From contig KV748212.1 in assembly GCA_001692895.1 (NCBI GenBank), forward strand, positions 868,001 through 932,000: a DNA stretch of 64,000 nt, written 5' to 3'. Position 1 is the stretch's first letter, and every line of letters begins with the position of its first letter. The stretch is from Cenococcum geophilum 1.58 (lineage: Eukaryota > Ascomycota > Dothideomycetes > Gloniales > Gloniaceae). The position numbers and the translations under genes are program-made. The notes under the pieces were generated by a model. It ran no database searches and was not told where the DNA came from. It worked only from the letters and a program-made list of their open reading frames with translations. Shown here in pieces: positions 11,078-25,869 of this stretch.

Positions 11078-14000
11078 ATACTCCTCTCCCCTAGATAGTT
11101 TAGTCCCTAAACTAAATAGATAACTTAAAAATAGGCAGTATACAGGGTTGCCTATTTTTTTTTACCGCGAAGATGTTAGTTCCGCTTACCGCCCTTAACT
11201 AAGCCAATAGCGATTTTCCATACTGGGCATGGAAAATCCTAATTAGTTAGTTTAATAAGTAGGGTTAGTAAAACTCTATACCGCCACCCAAATTAATCCG
11301 TGTAGCGTTTCTTAGCGAGAATTTGGCTAATTAGACAACTTTAACCGCTAGTTAAAGTTCTATAACATCTTAACCACTATAAATTTTAATACGGTAGTCG
11401 GCCGTAACCTTAGCATAACTTTTCCTTATCTCATACCCAGTCTAGGGGTTTTAGCTTCTTAGGGTGTTGCTTATAAAAGCGCTATACAGCTTATTTATAA
11501 CCCTTTAGGTCTTCCTCTAGCTACTAGGTTGTATCCTTATAATATTTCCATTTAATCTTATAAGTTAGGCCCTAGGGGTCTTCGTTATATACATTAAAGA
11601 TTTTCTTAAACTCCCATTTATCTTCTATATTGCCGTCATTATCTCTCTCTACTACTTATCCTTATATATTACGGCGCTCTATAGTATTAATATTTACTTA
11701 GCTAGGGATCTCTTTAGCAGCCTAGAGGCGGACCTTAGATATATAAAAGGATTTATTTACTTAAATATAGTCCAGGAGGTCTACTACAACTACTCCTTAG
11801 TATACTGCGAGTACGGGGTACAGGCCGTCCCATTTATTATTCCATTTCTTTTTAGGTCTATTTATCTTTATATTTTCTAAGCTAACTATAACTATATCGC
11901 CTTCGTAGAATAACGCGCTCTTATCTCTATAGGTATTAGCATTATCTTTATAGCGTTACTATAAAATCCAGGCTAGGGCCCTAAGCTATATTAATATCCG
12001 CTTAAAGCGGTTGGCCATAGAGTCTACACGGAAGAACTCCTTCTTTACTTATACTAATAGTATTAGTAAGCGGGGGCTAGTAGGCTTAATTCTAAGGTAA
12101 GGGTTAAAGCTATAGTTTATAATAAACGGGGAGATACCTATACTCTTATTAACTTAGTTATTTATAGTAAACTTAGCAAGCAGTAGGTAGTTAACCTAGT
12201 TATTTTATATAAAGCTAACAAAAGCACAGAGGTATTTATTTACGGCAGCGTTAATAATTTTAGTTTAGCCGCCCGTTTTTAGGTATTAGGTTAAGCTTAG
12301 TCGCAAAATTGTCTTAAGGCGTTTACTTAGTCATTACTAGAAGTCGCTAATAAATTATATACCATAATTAGAGATAATTGTGCTTAGTACACTATAGAGC
12401 TTATATACGTTATTAACAAAGCCATTAACTAGCTCCTTTATTAAGAGTCCTATTATTAAAATAAGGTATTACATTTTAGTTAAGCAGTCTACAATAATAA
12501 GGATATATTCGTATACCTTACCGTAGCGTTAGCATACTGGCAGCGTTATAATATAGTTAATTAAGATATCGGTTTACGGGCAAGTGGGTAATTCTAGTAG
12601 CTTTAGGAAACTAGGCGGGGCAGAATAGGGGGTCTTAGTGCGAAAGTATAGGGCACAGTCTTTAACAAAGGTAGCCGTAAACTAGGAGATTCCTAGCCAC
12701 CAGTATATTCGGTTTAAGAGGTTAAAAGTCTTAACCTAGCTAGGGTAACTAGTAGGGCCACTACTATAAGAGTAATAGGTAACTTCTAGGCGGAGGTCTA
12801 GGGCGTTAGGGACAAAGAAACGTTAGCAAAAGTAGATCTATCCGTCAATAATACTATATTTTAACTTATTATAACAGAGTAATTTCCTAATCTTCTTTAG
12901 CCAACGGCGAGCTTTCTAATTACGCAGGGCTGCCACCATATCTCTTACAAGTTCGTTCTCCTAGTATCCTAGCCAAATTAACTCGTCTAGTAACTTTTCG
13001 GCTATTTTAGGGTCTAAAGCGGCTACAAACTCCGCGTTGTTAGAGTTACGGAACTTATATAATAATTCTTTTAAGATTATAGGGTTAACTTTCTAGGGCG
13101 GTATAATAACTTAGGCTCAGTAGCGGAGGCATTTATTATTAGCGTCCTTAGGCCTTATTCCTAGTAGCCAGCTTAGGGCGTTAGGGAGCGTAGCTTTGCT
13201 ACTAGGTCTATAATTATAAAGTTAAACTATAAAAGGAACTCTACCCACTAAACTTAGCGCTAGTTTAGCTGCTTAGTAGTTATAAACGTCTATAGGTTTT
13301 TATAGTCAGTAATAATTTTAAATGGCTCCTTAGTCCCTTACAGCTTAGGACGCCATTCCTCTAAAGCCTTAATAATAGCTAAGAGTTCTTTATTATAGAT
13401 CTTATAGTTATACTTTAGCGCAAAGTGTTTTACAGAGAAGAATGCAACCAGTCTTAATTTTCCGTTATTATTATACTAGGAAAGGACTCCACCAAAAGCC
13501 CAATTTAATGCGTCTATCTCTACCACTACTTTCTTTATATAGTTATAGTATACTAGTACTAGTGCTAAAGTAAAGGCTCCCTTAAGGGCCTTAAACGATT
13601 TAGCTTATTCTAATCCCTATAGCCATCCAATATCCTTCTTTAGGAGTTTTATTATAGGTATAGCAATAGCAGAGTAGCCTTAGATAAATTGTTAATAGAA
13701 GTTCGCAAAGCTAAGAAATTATTATAGTTCTTTAATTAATATCGGGTCCTTCTATTTCTGTAAGGCCTATACCTTCTTAGGGTCCATAGTTATACCATTA
13801 GTTAAGATAATTAAGCTAAGGTATTTTATTTTAGTAGAATAGAACTTAAACTTATTAATATTAATCTAAAGTCTAGTATTACCAAGTCTTTGGATAATTT
13901 CATTTATATACTTAGTATACTCGGCGCGTATTTTAGAAAAGACAAGGATATTATTAAGGTAGACAGTGCAGTAGTCGTTAAGGACGTTATATAGGATATA

Positions 14001-17000
14001 GTTAATATAGTTTTAAAACATAGCGGGTGCGTTATAGAGGCCAAATAGTATAACTAGTATCTTATAGAGTCCGAACCGGGTAATAAATACTATAAGCTAT
14101 TTATAGCCCTCCGCAATCCAGATCTAGTTAAATGCAGCAATTATATTAAGTTTAGTAAAGTACTTAGCACTATAAAGTGCGTTAAATATCTCGCGGATTA
14201 GTAGCAGTAGGTATCAATTCTTAATAGTAACTATATTTAGGCCTTAGTAGTTATAGTAGATTCGTACACTACCGCCAAGCTTAGTAGCGAGGAGAAGTAG
14301 TGCGGCAGCTAGTAAGGTCAATTCGCGGATAAAACCCTTATTTAGTATCTTATTAATCCACTTCTTTACACACCTAAGTTCAGTAGGTAAGAGTGGTCTA
14401 TTTTTATAGTATAGGGCCTAGTTTCTAAGGGTAATCTTAATTTTATAGTCCCATAGTCGATAAGGGGGCAACTTATCTACGTTTTTAGGGAGGAAGTGCT
14501 TAATATATTTACTAAACTCCTTTAGTAGGCGTTATAGAATATCTTTACAGGTTAATCCTGGTTTACCTTTTAGGAATTTTTCAACATCAATATCGACTAT
14601 CTTCCGACGTAAAAGCTTGGGTTTAGTTTTTAGATTTATTTTAAGAAAGTTATAGAAATAGGGGGGGAGCACTTTACAAGCTTCTTATTATATAGTCGCC
14701 TTCTACTAGCTAGCAGAAAGACCTTTTTAATAGGTTTAGTACTTCTATTAGGCCTATAGGCAGCTCTTTAAGCAGCTATTAGTGCTTATTTTATTTAACT
14801 AGTTCTACTAGCTCCGCCATATAGATCCTTATTACCTTTACGTCTTTTTATTTACAGAACTAGGTAAAATTAATAGTATAAGTACATTTAATATCGTCTA
14901 GGTTAGGGCGTATCTAGTTCTCCGGTGCTATAGCTAGGCTAGCACAGCTTAGTCGGCCCAAGGGGGCGGAAATAAGGCGGCGGCCCTATACGGTACGCGT
15001 AGGAGATAGGTATAAGGTTAGGCGTTACGGTGGCGCGGTTTCTATTATTCGGGTCTTAGTAGTTCCATAGCCAATCCTTGCTATAACGCGAGCTATAGTG
15101 TGCGTATATAGCATATAGCTTAGTTCTAGGTATTAGGTTAGGCGGCTAGGGTTTAAATAGTGCCTAGGTTAGGGTTGGATTTTTAATAGTAGCGGCACAA
15201 AGCGGACCTTCTTCCTTAGTCTTAGTAGGGCTGGCTAGCCCATTATTTTAGTCTTAAGTGCTAGAGTAGTCCAGTCTTCTACTATCTCGTTTCTTTATAG
15301 CTATATAGGCTCCCCTTTATTAGGAATATCTTCTACTATTAGGGCTTTATATATAGTCCTAGGCACTAGGCTTAGTAGTACTAAGTATCTATATAGGGCG
15401 TCCCTGCTAACGTCGGTTATCCCCCACAGAAGGTAGTGCCTAGAGTAGTAGTCTAAGTTAAAGCAGATCTTAAGTTTCCTAAAGCTAAAACAGGGCTTAT
15501 GCTTTTAAAGCTAGGGCATACCTAAGATAATCAGGGTAGTAGGCGAGAGTTTAGTAATAAAAAAGAGCATAGCTTTAGTATAGAGGCCGATTAATATTTA
15601 GGTGGTAAAGTAGTCCGTAATAAGCGAAGTTAGGATACCGTTTACGAGGCGCAGTAGCCTAAGTTCCAGCAGCTTCTTAGTTATAACGTTATACTTTCTT
15701 ATAATAGACTCTACGTCGGCAAATGCTATTATAGTACTACCAAAGTCCACTAGGCTTACTATATTAATATAAACTTAGGGGTATAGGTTATATAATAAGG
15801 AGAGTTAGGTTTAAATAAGGATTAATTTCTTATTACTATTTGCTAATTTAAGATTAAGTAGTAGTTTACTAATAGAAAGGACTAATTAATCTAGTAACAG
15901 GGACCTAATCTTCTCGTCTTCCTCCTTATATAGTTTAAACCCTTAAATGCGACTTAGTTTAAGGGTTTACCTTTTAACAACTAAAATACGGGGCTGTCTT
16001 GGCGGGGTGGTCTAGTGTCTGTTTAGCTAGCGGTGTTAGTTTTAGTTTTAGTTGGGGTATAAGAAGACAATACCTTACCGATAACATAGCCGTATTCGTA
16101 TTCGCTAGCGCGAAGTTACCAATACTAGGCGTTATTAATGGGTTAGGCTCCTATATAGGGCATAGTTTAGAGTAACTAAGTTATAGGGTTAAAGGGGGGG
16201 GTATCCGCCGCGGCTATAATAGGCTCCATAGTTACCGCATTTATAATGGACTCTACAGTTACTATATCCGCGGTTATTAGTTCGCGTTATTTAATAGGGT
16301 AGTATTAGGACTAGGTTTACTATCTTAGTAGAGTTATAGGCATCCTTTTAATAGCTAGGTAGGCCACAGGCAAGGTATAGTCTATTATTAATATGGCGCT
16401 TATACTCCGTGTCTAAGATTATATTAAGGTCTATAGGTTCTCTAATTACTACTAGGGTTAAGGTTAATATAGGGGCAGAGGCTTAAGCAGGTAGGTAGTA
16501 GTTGGCGTTCTTCTTAAGGTTAGCTCGGTATGTATAATTCGCGAGGTTCTTAGCAAATATATTCATTTACTTACTCCAACCTATATAGTCGCTATTATTA
16601 ATTTTATAGGCAAGTCTAAGTACTAGCTCTTCCATCTTTAGAGGGATAAACTTTTAGAGTAGGTCCACCTTTTATTTATCTATCTTCTTAGCGCGGACTA
16701 TTAGCTTATTAAGCTCTCCCTTTTAGGACTAGTAATTACACTCGCCCTAGGGGAAATAGTTAAGCTTATTCTTTGCGACCTGGGTTATATTAAGGACCTT
16801 ATAGTAGGCAGTAAGGTCTTTAAGCATATTTTCCTTAGTAGGCCATTTCCACGTAAATATATTATTTAGGTTCTTATATATAAGCTCTAGGCCCTACTTA
16901 ATAAACTTATAGGCCTTATTCTTTAGTATATTTAAGATATAAAGGATCTAGGACTAAACTATATTAAAGTAGTCCTAGCCCCGGTTAAAGACTCCCTTAA

Positions 17001-17613
17001 TCTTAATATACCAGGTTTTAAAATTAGCTTATTATTCTAGCGGAGTGCTTTTTCCGCTAAATATTGGCGGGTCTTTAGATCTCTGTTTTTTTTACTGGGT
17101 TACTACCATTATTATAGGGGTTAATTGTTTTAGAACGGTGATAGTCTCTACCTAAGAGTTAATAGTTTCTATCTAGGAAGCGATAAGGGCACTAAGGTTT
17201 TCGTTAGCTTTCTTATTGGCGGTGTTTATGTTATATATACACTATAGTCCTACTTTAATATTACTAAGGAACTTATTAGTATAGTTAACAAGGGTAAAGT
17301 AAACTTTGCTAGGCTTAAAGGTCTTAGGGTATAGTAGGGAGCGGCGGATTATCCACGCGATATTAGGGTATGTCTCTATAAAGAGGTCTATAAAAATGTT
17401 ACGGGGGTTCTAAGTTTCGGCTATTTCGGCGTCATTAGTGTCGCCTATCTAAGCACTAGGTAAAAACTAAAGATTGTTTTAGAACTATACTGGGGATACA
17501 TTAGTTTTAATAGGGGCGCGCGTAGGTTGCAATTGCTCTAGGGCGGAGGTTAATTAGCTAGGGTATAGGGAATTAGTAATCGCGACGGGGCGTAAATTAA
17601 AAATACCATAAAC

Positions 17614-17800
17614 TGTTACAGTGCTGCAATAAAGTAGACTAAATAACTACGTTGTAGTATAAAGAGGGAAAGAAGGTGGAAAGGGGATATTATATATAAA
17701 TAGTAGGGCCAGCTGCTAAGTCGCTAGTGGTAGGCTAGCTAATAGTAGGAAATAGTATAAGATAGTATAAAACAGTATGCATCAGGTTAGTGCCGTGATA
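17614..17800 (-). repeat. Gypsy1 LTR, high-coordinate copy
   Basis: This is a 187-bp terminal repeat starting TGTTACAG. It aligns with both ends of the LTR at 10532-11077 and is followed directly by the duplicated ATTAC. Confidence 0.88.
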
Positions 17801-20800
17801 ATTACCTTCCTTAAAGTCCTACGCGGGAGCTCGTCCTTTATTTATATACTATTTCTATACTATTTAAGCGTACGCTAATTTACTTTATAATAGTTCCGTT
17901 AACTACTTTATTTAATTAGCGAAGTTATACACGTTAATTAGTTGAATTCTCTTAATCATAGGTCCTATTATATTAATTTTGGGTTATAGTTTAAATCTAA
18001 GTTAAGGGTCTTATCTATAGGTTGCGTAGAACGGCGTTACGCCTATTAATTCGTTTCTTATATTATTTACAGTAAACTTAGCTAATAGTAGCTATTTTTC
18101 CCAGTTGTCTTATAGGTAGGAGTAGTACATTTATAGGTATTATTCTATAATCAAGTTCGCAATTTTAGTTTAACTATCTATCTCCGGATAAAATATAGTC
18201 GAGAGTTATATTTATATGCTTAATTGTTTATATAGGGCTTGCCAGAAGTCTAAAATAAACTAGCTTTCGCGGTTAGATATTATTAAATTAAAAAGTCCGT
18301 ATAGTTTAAAGACGTACTTAATAAAACATTTAGCTACTAATATTGCATTAATTAAGTCTATAGGAATTATATATTATATTTTTATAAGATAGTTAATAAC
18401 TACTATAATATTCGTAAACCTATTACTATTAGGTAGGTTAACTAATAATAATAATTTATTGCTTAACGTCCAATTTAGATCCCTATTAGGCCCACACGGA
18501 CTACTCCTTATATACATATAGGGAGAAAACTCTATTTGAGAAAACCCTATAATCTATCTCCCTGCCTTTTAGGACTCGCCTATAAGGCGCCTACAAGGCG
18601 CCTACGAGTTACCTATAGTGCTCCTACTACCTTACTTTTTAACCTCCTTAGGAACTACTGCTGCCGTAATAAGCCTACGTACGCGCTAGTATTATAAACT
18701 TTACTTTACTACTATAGAGTTATTAGGGGGCGCCCGTTGCTTGCCCCCCTACCCTCTATTACTATTTCCCTTATAACCTAGAACTAGTTTAGTATATTTT
18801 AGCTAATAAGCCACTAGGTAACCGCATTAAGGCCTTTTTATATTAAGAGTAGTATATTATAGTTCTCTATACTAGCTACTAAAAGCATTACTTCTTAGTT
18901 AGTGCGTAAGGGGCATAATAGTATTATATATTTTAGTATCTGTTTTAGCTAGCTATATTCGCATCTTAGGTTACCTATTAGGATACCTACCTAGTAGAGC
19001 CAGTCTTTTAGTCCTATTATTCCTATTCTTAAGAGTGTTACTATTATATTTTCTACCTTTATTAGGCCTTCTTAGAGCCCTAGAGTATTTACCCCCTATA
19101 GCGTTAATTATACTACGGCTTAGGTTCCTCTTACCTTAGTTAACCTTTATACCTTTAACTCCTATACACCTCTCTAGCGTTGGTCTAACCAGTATTATAT
19201 TATAGTAGATGGTTTCCTAGCATTCTTTTATACTCTACTTTAGCTCCTTTCTCTCTCTTACTATTGTCTTTACTAGCCTTTTACGCGTCTTCCTTCCTCC
19301 TCTATATAGGCCTAGGCCCTAAAGCAGCACTATTCTTCTTCTGCTTTCTTTACCTATTTCTCTAATATATCTTCCCTACTTTAGGGTTATTAGTTTGTTC
19401 TCCTATAGGGCGCCCTAAGGTCCCTCTATAGTTTATTTAGGCGTATCTTAATATACTTTATAACATTAAAGTTACATTTATTTTAGGCCCTTTATATTAT
19501 AGCGGCTTTAATATATAGTTATAGGGGGGGAATATTAGCTTCCTTCTTAAGTAGTGCTATAGCCGTTTGCTTATATCCGCCTGTTATACTCTAAAGGCAG
19601 GCTATTTAGACTTTTTGGAGTGGTTTAAGGAGCGACTTAGGGGGGCCTTTTTTAGATTCTCTAATGGCCCAAATACTAGACCTATACGTTATGGTTGGCC
19701 AGACGGCTACTATATATAGTAGGCGTGACCTCTAGAAGCATGGGCCCTATATAGAGTTAATAATCCTAGATAATGCAATATACTATACTTAGCCCTTACG
19801 GGCTACTTACGCCGCATATNCGCTCTACTAGAGCTTACTGTCTACCTATACTCCTAATACCCTTAGGCCCTAAACTAGATAACCCCTAAAGCCTTAGATG
19901 TGGATTATATGCTAGAGATCTATAGATTAGTTGCGTTTTTTTATAAAATGGATTAGCTAGTATTTCTCTAGTAAGAATTAGACTCTATATCGTCTTGCCT
20001 ATTCTATATAGGTATTATAGGCTTTCTCTAGTATTCTGCAATTCTCTACGGCTAATAGCCCGTATATAATTAGGTTTATATTATCGACGAAGCCTATCCC
20101 TTAGGTTGCCCCTTCCTTAAAGGAGTTAAGCAGGTTGCTTATAAAGAAAAGGAAGAGTATAGGCGAAAGGGGTAATCCTTATAGTATTCCTGTTATAACT
20201 ATAATAGGGGGGCTCTAGTATCCGCTAAAGACTAGTAATGTTTCTTTCTAATCTATAAACCCTTAGACAAATTATATAATCTATTTTAGGAAGCCTTTTA
20301 CCCTAAGGATGTATAGGAGACGCTTATGGGGTATATTATTGTAGGCGCCGCTAATGTCTAAGCCGAGTATTAATACTATAAAGTCCCTTCGCATCGCCTA
20401 TGCAGATTTAATAGTAGTAGCGAGTAGCGTAAGTACTAATAGTGTTAAGCGGTTCTTTCTTGCCCTTATTTAGCTCTATAGTAGTAAGGCGTATTTCTTA
20501 GCCGTGTCTGCTATACGGTCCGCTATTACCTTTTTTAAGATCTTGCTAAGGGTGTTTTCTAAGGTAATAGGGCGGTAGCTTTCTGGGATTAAGTAATCTA
20601 CTTTACTTTCTTTTTGTAGGATAACCATCGTTATAGATCTTCTAAGTTATGGGTAGTAGCCTATAGTAAAGTATGCTCTAGCTATATCCGTAAGCTAGGG
20701 TGCTATAAGTGGTCTATAGGTCTTTAAGGCCTTATTTAGAATCCTATCTAGACCTAGTGCTATATTATTTAAAAGGCGGCTAATAGTTCTAGCTATTTCC

Positions 20801-23800
20801 TCTGTTGTTATATTGCTGTTAACCCGTAGGCGAGTTACCGGTGCTTTACCGTAATGTTACTAAGGTCTGCTAGAGCCGGTTAGGGGAAGAACCTTTCTAT
20901 AAGGATCTTTACCTTCTTATCGTTATTATTAGTGGCCTATAACTCCCCTGATTTTTATAGGGGTAGTAGGTATAAGTCTTCTGCTAGTTACCATACCTTT
21001 TTCTTTACCTATTTTACTATAGCCTATAGGCCCTTATTATAGGGGAGGCTTAGGTTAAAAGTATACTTATTTATAAATCGTCTCTAGTTATTCCTTACTT
21101 CTTTTTTTAGGGTATTCTTTAACTAGTTTCTTGTGTCTTTATATTATCTCTTATCTTTAGGGTTATAGCTACTTAAGTATTTCCTTCTTGCTTATTATTG
21201 GCTAGCTATAAAAACTATATATTATGCGGACTATACGTATTGCGTATAGGGGCCCGGTCTTAAGACCGGGCAGTGCTCTTTTAGCCTATTTTTAATTACT
21301 GCCTAGATCCTTTCTAGTCTTTAGTTAATTTCCTTAGGGGTGGCTAGTAAGCCTTGCTCGTTTAGTATTAGGTAGATTTCTTCTAGGTCTTAGAGTTATT
21401 ATTTAACTATATTAAGGAAACTGTTTGCCTTAAGCATCCTTATTATATATCTTTTGCTATTTAGTTACGCCTTAATATCTAAATCTAGCTATATCTAGAT
21501 GGGGATATAGTCTAAAGTAAGTGCCTATTCTTCTTTAGGGTTATACCTTTTAAGTCTCTAGTATAGGCCTTTGTCTATAAATATAAGGTTAATTATACTT
21601 TTAGCGGATCCTCATTGCTATATAATTGCTTTAGGGGGGGTAACTAACTTAAGGCCCCAGGTATCTATAGCTTTTAGTAGGCACTCTGCCTATTATTTAG
21701 TAGCGATGTAGATACCCCCCTACCGTAGGTAATAGAGGTTTATATCTCCTAATAGGATAGACTCTATGCCTTTAGTTTTAAGTAAGCTTTTTACTAATAT
21801 AATATTCTCTGTTTATAGGACCCCTTTAACCCTAGGGTTATATATATTAATAATTTATACCGGTCCTCTATATATCTAGATTGTTATAACTTGAACTATA
21901 ATATCTAGATTAACTGCCTGCTATAACTATAAGGATAGACTAATAGCCTTACTAATTATAAAGCATACGCGTATAGCTGCTTTTAGTTTATATAGGAGCT
22001 GGAATCCTTAAGGGCAGTATATTAATTATATATAGGTATTATAGTACAGCTCTTATATAATAAGGATATAGTATTTCTCTAGGTCTAGACTGTCTAGTAA
22101 GGGCCTTATAAGACGGTGGTTTATATTGCTATAATTATACTATATAATAGATAGGTGGCGGACCCCTAGCGAGGGTCCTTTGCCTCTCTATTATTCCTTA
22201 CTTCTTCTGTTTTTACTTTCTCTAGGATATTTAAAACTTCTATCTCTTATATCTATACCCTAGTTACTACTTATTTTATATAGAGCTTTCTATTCCCATA
22301 TCTTATGTTCCTACTAGCGCTTCTATATCTAAATCTATTATTATCTCCAGTTCTTCCCCTATTTTTACTAGTTAGCTATATGCCCTTTAAGAGTTGGCTA
22401 TAAATGTTATATTTGCCATATTAAGTCTAATTCTTAATTATCCTGGTTTTAAGCTTACTATAGCTGTCTATAAGGGTCTTCCTATAGGGCATTCTTTCCC
22501 TTATATCCCCTATGCCCCTTATATCCCTATATAGTCTAATAATATCGCGCAGCGTCGCTTCTGGCCTATTAAGGCTTGGGATAGCTAGCCTAGCCCCCTA
22601 GTATTAAAGGTAGGAAACGCTAGAAAGGCACCTGCGCCCCCCTAGCTTATCGCCTATTATTTCCATTTATATAACCTAGTATGCAGTTATTCCTATAGCT
22701 GTTAAGCCCTTACCTTTTATCTTCTGTATTTAATGCAATCTTCTCTCTCCCACGCCTTATATATATTTTAGTGGCAGTTTACGCATTTTATTTAGTCTTA
22801 GTTTAAGCAGTGTCTTATATTATAGGGGCCTGTATAGTGGCCGTAGTATACCTATACTGCGCATATAGATTGGGTGTGTCCCTATTATATATAGCGATAG
22901 TATTATTCTAGGCGGAGTCTATGGTTATAGAGCCTTACGTTATATATAAGGCCATTTATAATAATACCTTTTTAAATAAGGAGTTTTTGCATTTCTAGTG
23001 TATATATGCTGATAATAAGGGAGCTATATATTCGACTAGCGTTTCCCTAGTAAGTCTCTAGCAACCCTTATATTTTTTTATTATTCTTATTATATACTTA
23101 GTTTGTATTTTCCTATTAAAGCTATTAGATTTAGGTAATCTTAAGTCCTAGTATAAGGCGTTCCGTTTGTTTTACTATCTTATATATAGTTACTATATTA
23201 TCTACCTAGCGTCCCTTTTCTACCCTAAGGCTTAGGGGAACCACTAGGACTTTAACTAGGTAATCTTTACGGAGCACTTTTATACTAATACGTTCTCCTA
23301 GTCTGTCCCCTACCCTAACGGCTTATTTCTTTGCCTATTAGTTCCTTAGGGTAACTCTAATATCTCCGCTCCTAAGGTATTAGACTATAATAGTATTATA
23401 GACCTCTTTATAAATCTCTATAAGGACTTCTATTTCTAATTATCCCCTAAACCCCTCTACTTTTTCTATATTTGGTTATATTATAATTATATACCCAGAT
23501 ATTGTCTTTAGGGGGGTAGGTTCCCTATATTATAGACGCACAGCTACGGCGGCCTAGGTGCAGTTCGCCGGTAAGGAGGGATTTTATTTATTTTTAATTT
23601 TACTTAGCCGTTAGAGGATTTAATTAAGGGTTTACTAGAGGGGCGCCTAAGGTTCGCTAGACTGGCGGAGCCATTTTACTAGCTATATTAGTTTATTATA
23701 GCTAACGGTTGCTTTCCCGCAATTATAAATACTAAACGCGTTTAATAGGCTTTATATTTTATTAGATAGACCTTTTACCACACATGCAACCTTACCAAAA

Positions 23801-24143
23801 GGTAGCGCCACACTTCAAAACTTACGCATACCCATCTTACCATCAAAAACAATCGATTTTCCAACTTTTAAGACCCAATTCTTACTGCCTAGCGAGCTAG
23901 AGGTGGATTTATTTGTTATTTTACCCCCTTTCCCCCAACAGAAAATTCTTCTTAGGGGTGGTCCTAGCTTATAAGCGAGGCACAAACAGGAACACCAAAA
24001 CTAAATACCAAAACCACGGAATATAGAGGCTAGATTTTCTACTACCTTTTAGCCTAATCTCCCCAGAAATCTTCTAGTAGGATTAGTAAGGAGAAAGGGT
24101 ATAAGGGTAGTAAAAACTAGGAAACCCCCCTATAAGATACAAA

Positions 24144-25574
24144 ATGCCAAGGCCTAATAGGTCTAAAAAAAACCCTCCTATAGAAATAAGTAATAAGGAT
24201 TCTACATCTACCTTTTCTCCCCCTTTTCCTTCCCCTAGCCCGTTTAGGACAGGAGAAAAAAAAGGATATCCTTAGTCTTCTCCTAAAAAAGAAAACCAAA
24301 AACCTATAAAAAAGACAATAAAACTAATAACTACTACGGATAGTACGGCTAATATGCCTTCCTATTCCCCTTCCTATTCCCCTTCTCTAGAACAACATCT
24401 AAGCTTCGCCCTAAAAAGCCTAACCCAGGCCTATAAAGGGCTAGAAAAAGAAGAAGAAGAAAGAGAAGAAATAAAAGAACAAGTTAAATAGCTAGTATAC
24501 TATACACGAAGTATCCTATTAGGAGAAAAACCCTTTATATAAGAAGAAGAAGAAGAAGAAGAAAAAGAAAAGGAAAAGGCAAATAAGGTCCTAAAAGGAC
24601 TAGTAGAAGAAGTAAGAGCTCTCCATAAGGAGGTAGCCTCTACTAAAGAAACCTACACAGAGAGACTGAAGAAGGACCTCCCTACTTCGTCCTCTCTACC
24701 CTCCCCACCACTACCATCTCCTACCCCTTCTCCTTCTAGTAGAAGTACTACTTCTACTAGAAGTAAGAAAAAGCAGCTATAAGAAAGGAAGCTAGTCCTA
24801 ATTATAGACGAAAAGGACTAACCTCTAAATACCTTCTCTATATAAAATAAAGTCAATCAACTATTCGTATTAAAACTATAGGTGGAAAAGCCAGTGCTAG
24901 CGTCTATAGCTAGAACTAAAGGGAAATAAAATATTCTCCTTATAACTATAGAAGAGTATAATATAGATTTCCTAGTCAAGTATAAGGATATTTAGCATAA
25001 CTGCTTTACCTTTTAAAGAGAACAAAAACTAGAACCCTGGGTTTAAATTATAGCCCATGGGGTTCCTACCCTACCTTTTCTAGGAGAGGGAGGCTCTAAG
25101 CTTCTAAAAGAAGAAATTAAGACCTTTAATCCTATAAGGATATAAGGACTACCTAGATAGATCTTATCTAGTGAAAAAAGATACAATCTATAGACTAGAT
25201 TTGGCTCTATAGTTTTTACTATAGAGAACGAAGAAAAAAGACAAGAAATTCTCAAGTAAAAAGAGATATTAATTGCAGGTACAGCTACTAAGGTAGTAAA
25301 ATACCTCGAAGTCTTTCCTACTACGCAGTATATAAGCTGCCAAAAATTTGGCCATATAGGAGACAGGTGCTCTACTAGAGCCTGCAGATACTATGCAGCT
25401 GCATATTTATCTAAAAACTATTCCTGTTCTACCTGTATAATAACAGGCAAGCCTTGCCAGCATACCACCCCTCTTTGCATTAATTGTAAAGAAAAACACT
25501 TTACTAATAGTAAAAACTGCAAGACTCTTAAAGCAGCTAAACTAGTACGTGAAGAAGATTCTATGGAAGAATAA
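24144..25574 (+). pseudogene. LINE-B ORF1 (gag-like, zinc-knuckle protein), degenerate
   Basis: One frame of 477 codons starts at ATG (MPRPNRSKK) and ends at TAA after REEDSMEE. The N-terminal third is rich in Ser, Pro and Lys. It is followed by a Glu/Lys-rich, probably coiled-coil stretch around residues 95-160 and a Ser/Thr/Pro linker. Near the C-terminus (about residues 395-460) lies a Cys/His array (CQKFGHIGDRC, then CSTC...CQH and CINCKEKHFTNSKNC) typical of LINE ORF1 nucleic-acid chaperones. The frame is unbroken in register but carries scattered TAG/TAA codons of RIP type, so it is not functional. Confidence 0.75.
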
Positions 25575-25848
25575 AACAGATAGGATTCTAGAAGGAGGCA
25601 ACTCCTACTAGGCTCTTAAAAAGATATTAGAGAGCAAAAGGATAGAATAAATTGCAAAAGGACAGGGACAGGTGTTAGGATTTCATAGTTTTTCCTACTA
25701 TTTTCTTATTCCCTAGTAGTTGTAGGAACTTAGGGATTACTAAGGAACTATAAACTACTAGGACATAGCTACTAGTACATGTTAAGCTGCCTAGAAAGGA
25801 TTCATGTATATAGAACTATAGCGCCATAGCCTAGAGGCTGTATGCGCA

Positions 25849-25869
25849 GTATTGTACGTAGTATAATAC
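25849..25869 (+). repeat. LINE-B 3'-terminal hairpin
   Basis: An inverted repeat (GTATTGTAC, loop GTA, GTATAATAC) sits at the extreme 3' end of this LINE-B relic. The same structure ends the two other LINE-B copies (59393-59413 and 59954-59974). It is probably the element's 3' recognition structure for its reverse transcriptase (inference). Confidence 0.55.

Larger units (their letters stand above)
10532..17800 (-). mobile_element. Gypsy1: Ty3/gypsy chromovirus-like fossil inside Gypsy2
   Basis: This is a second Ty3/gypsy element of 7.27 kb in reverse orientation. It is framed by LTRs and by the 5-bp duplication ATTAC at 10527-10531 and 17801-17805. From high to low coordinate the parts are a gag-like region (about 16000-17600), an uncertain protease region (about 15400-15900), reverse transcriptase (about 13800-14600), RNase H (about 13100-13500), integrase (about 11900-12900) and a chromodomain-like segment (about 11500-11640). 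The last suggests the chromovirus clade. It is RIP-mutated and broken with many interruptions. It is younger than Gypsy2, into which it inserted. Confidence 0.9.

Noticed and set aside
24117-25255. Reverse-strand frames of 60 and 70 codons
   Set aside because: Both are antisense to the LINE-B ORF1 frame, which has the family's Cys/His array.
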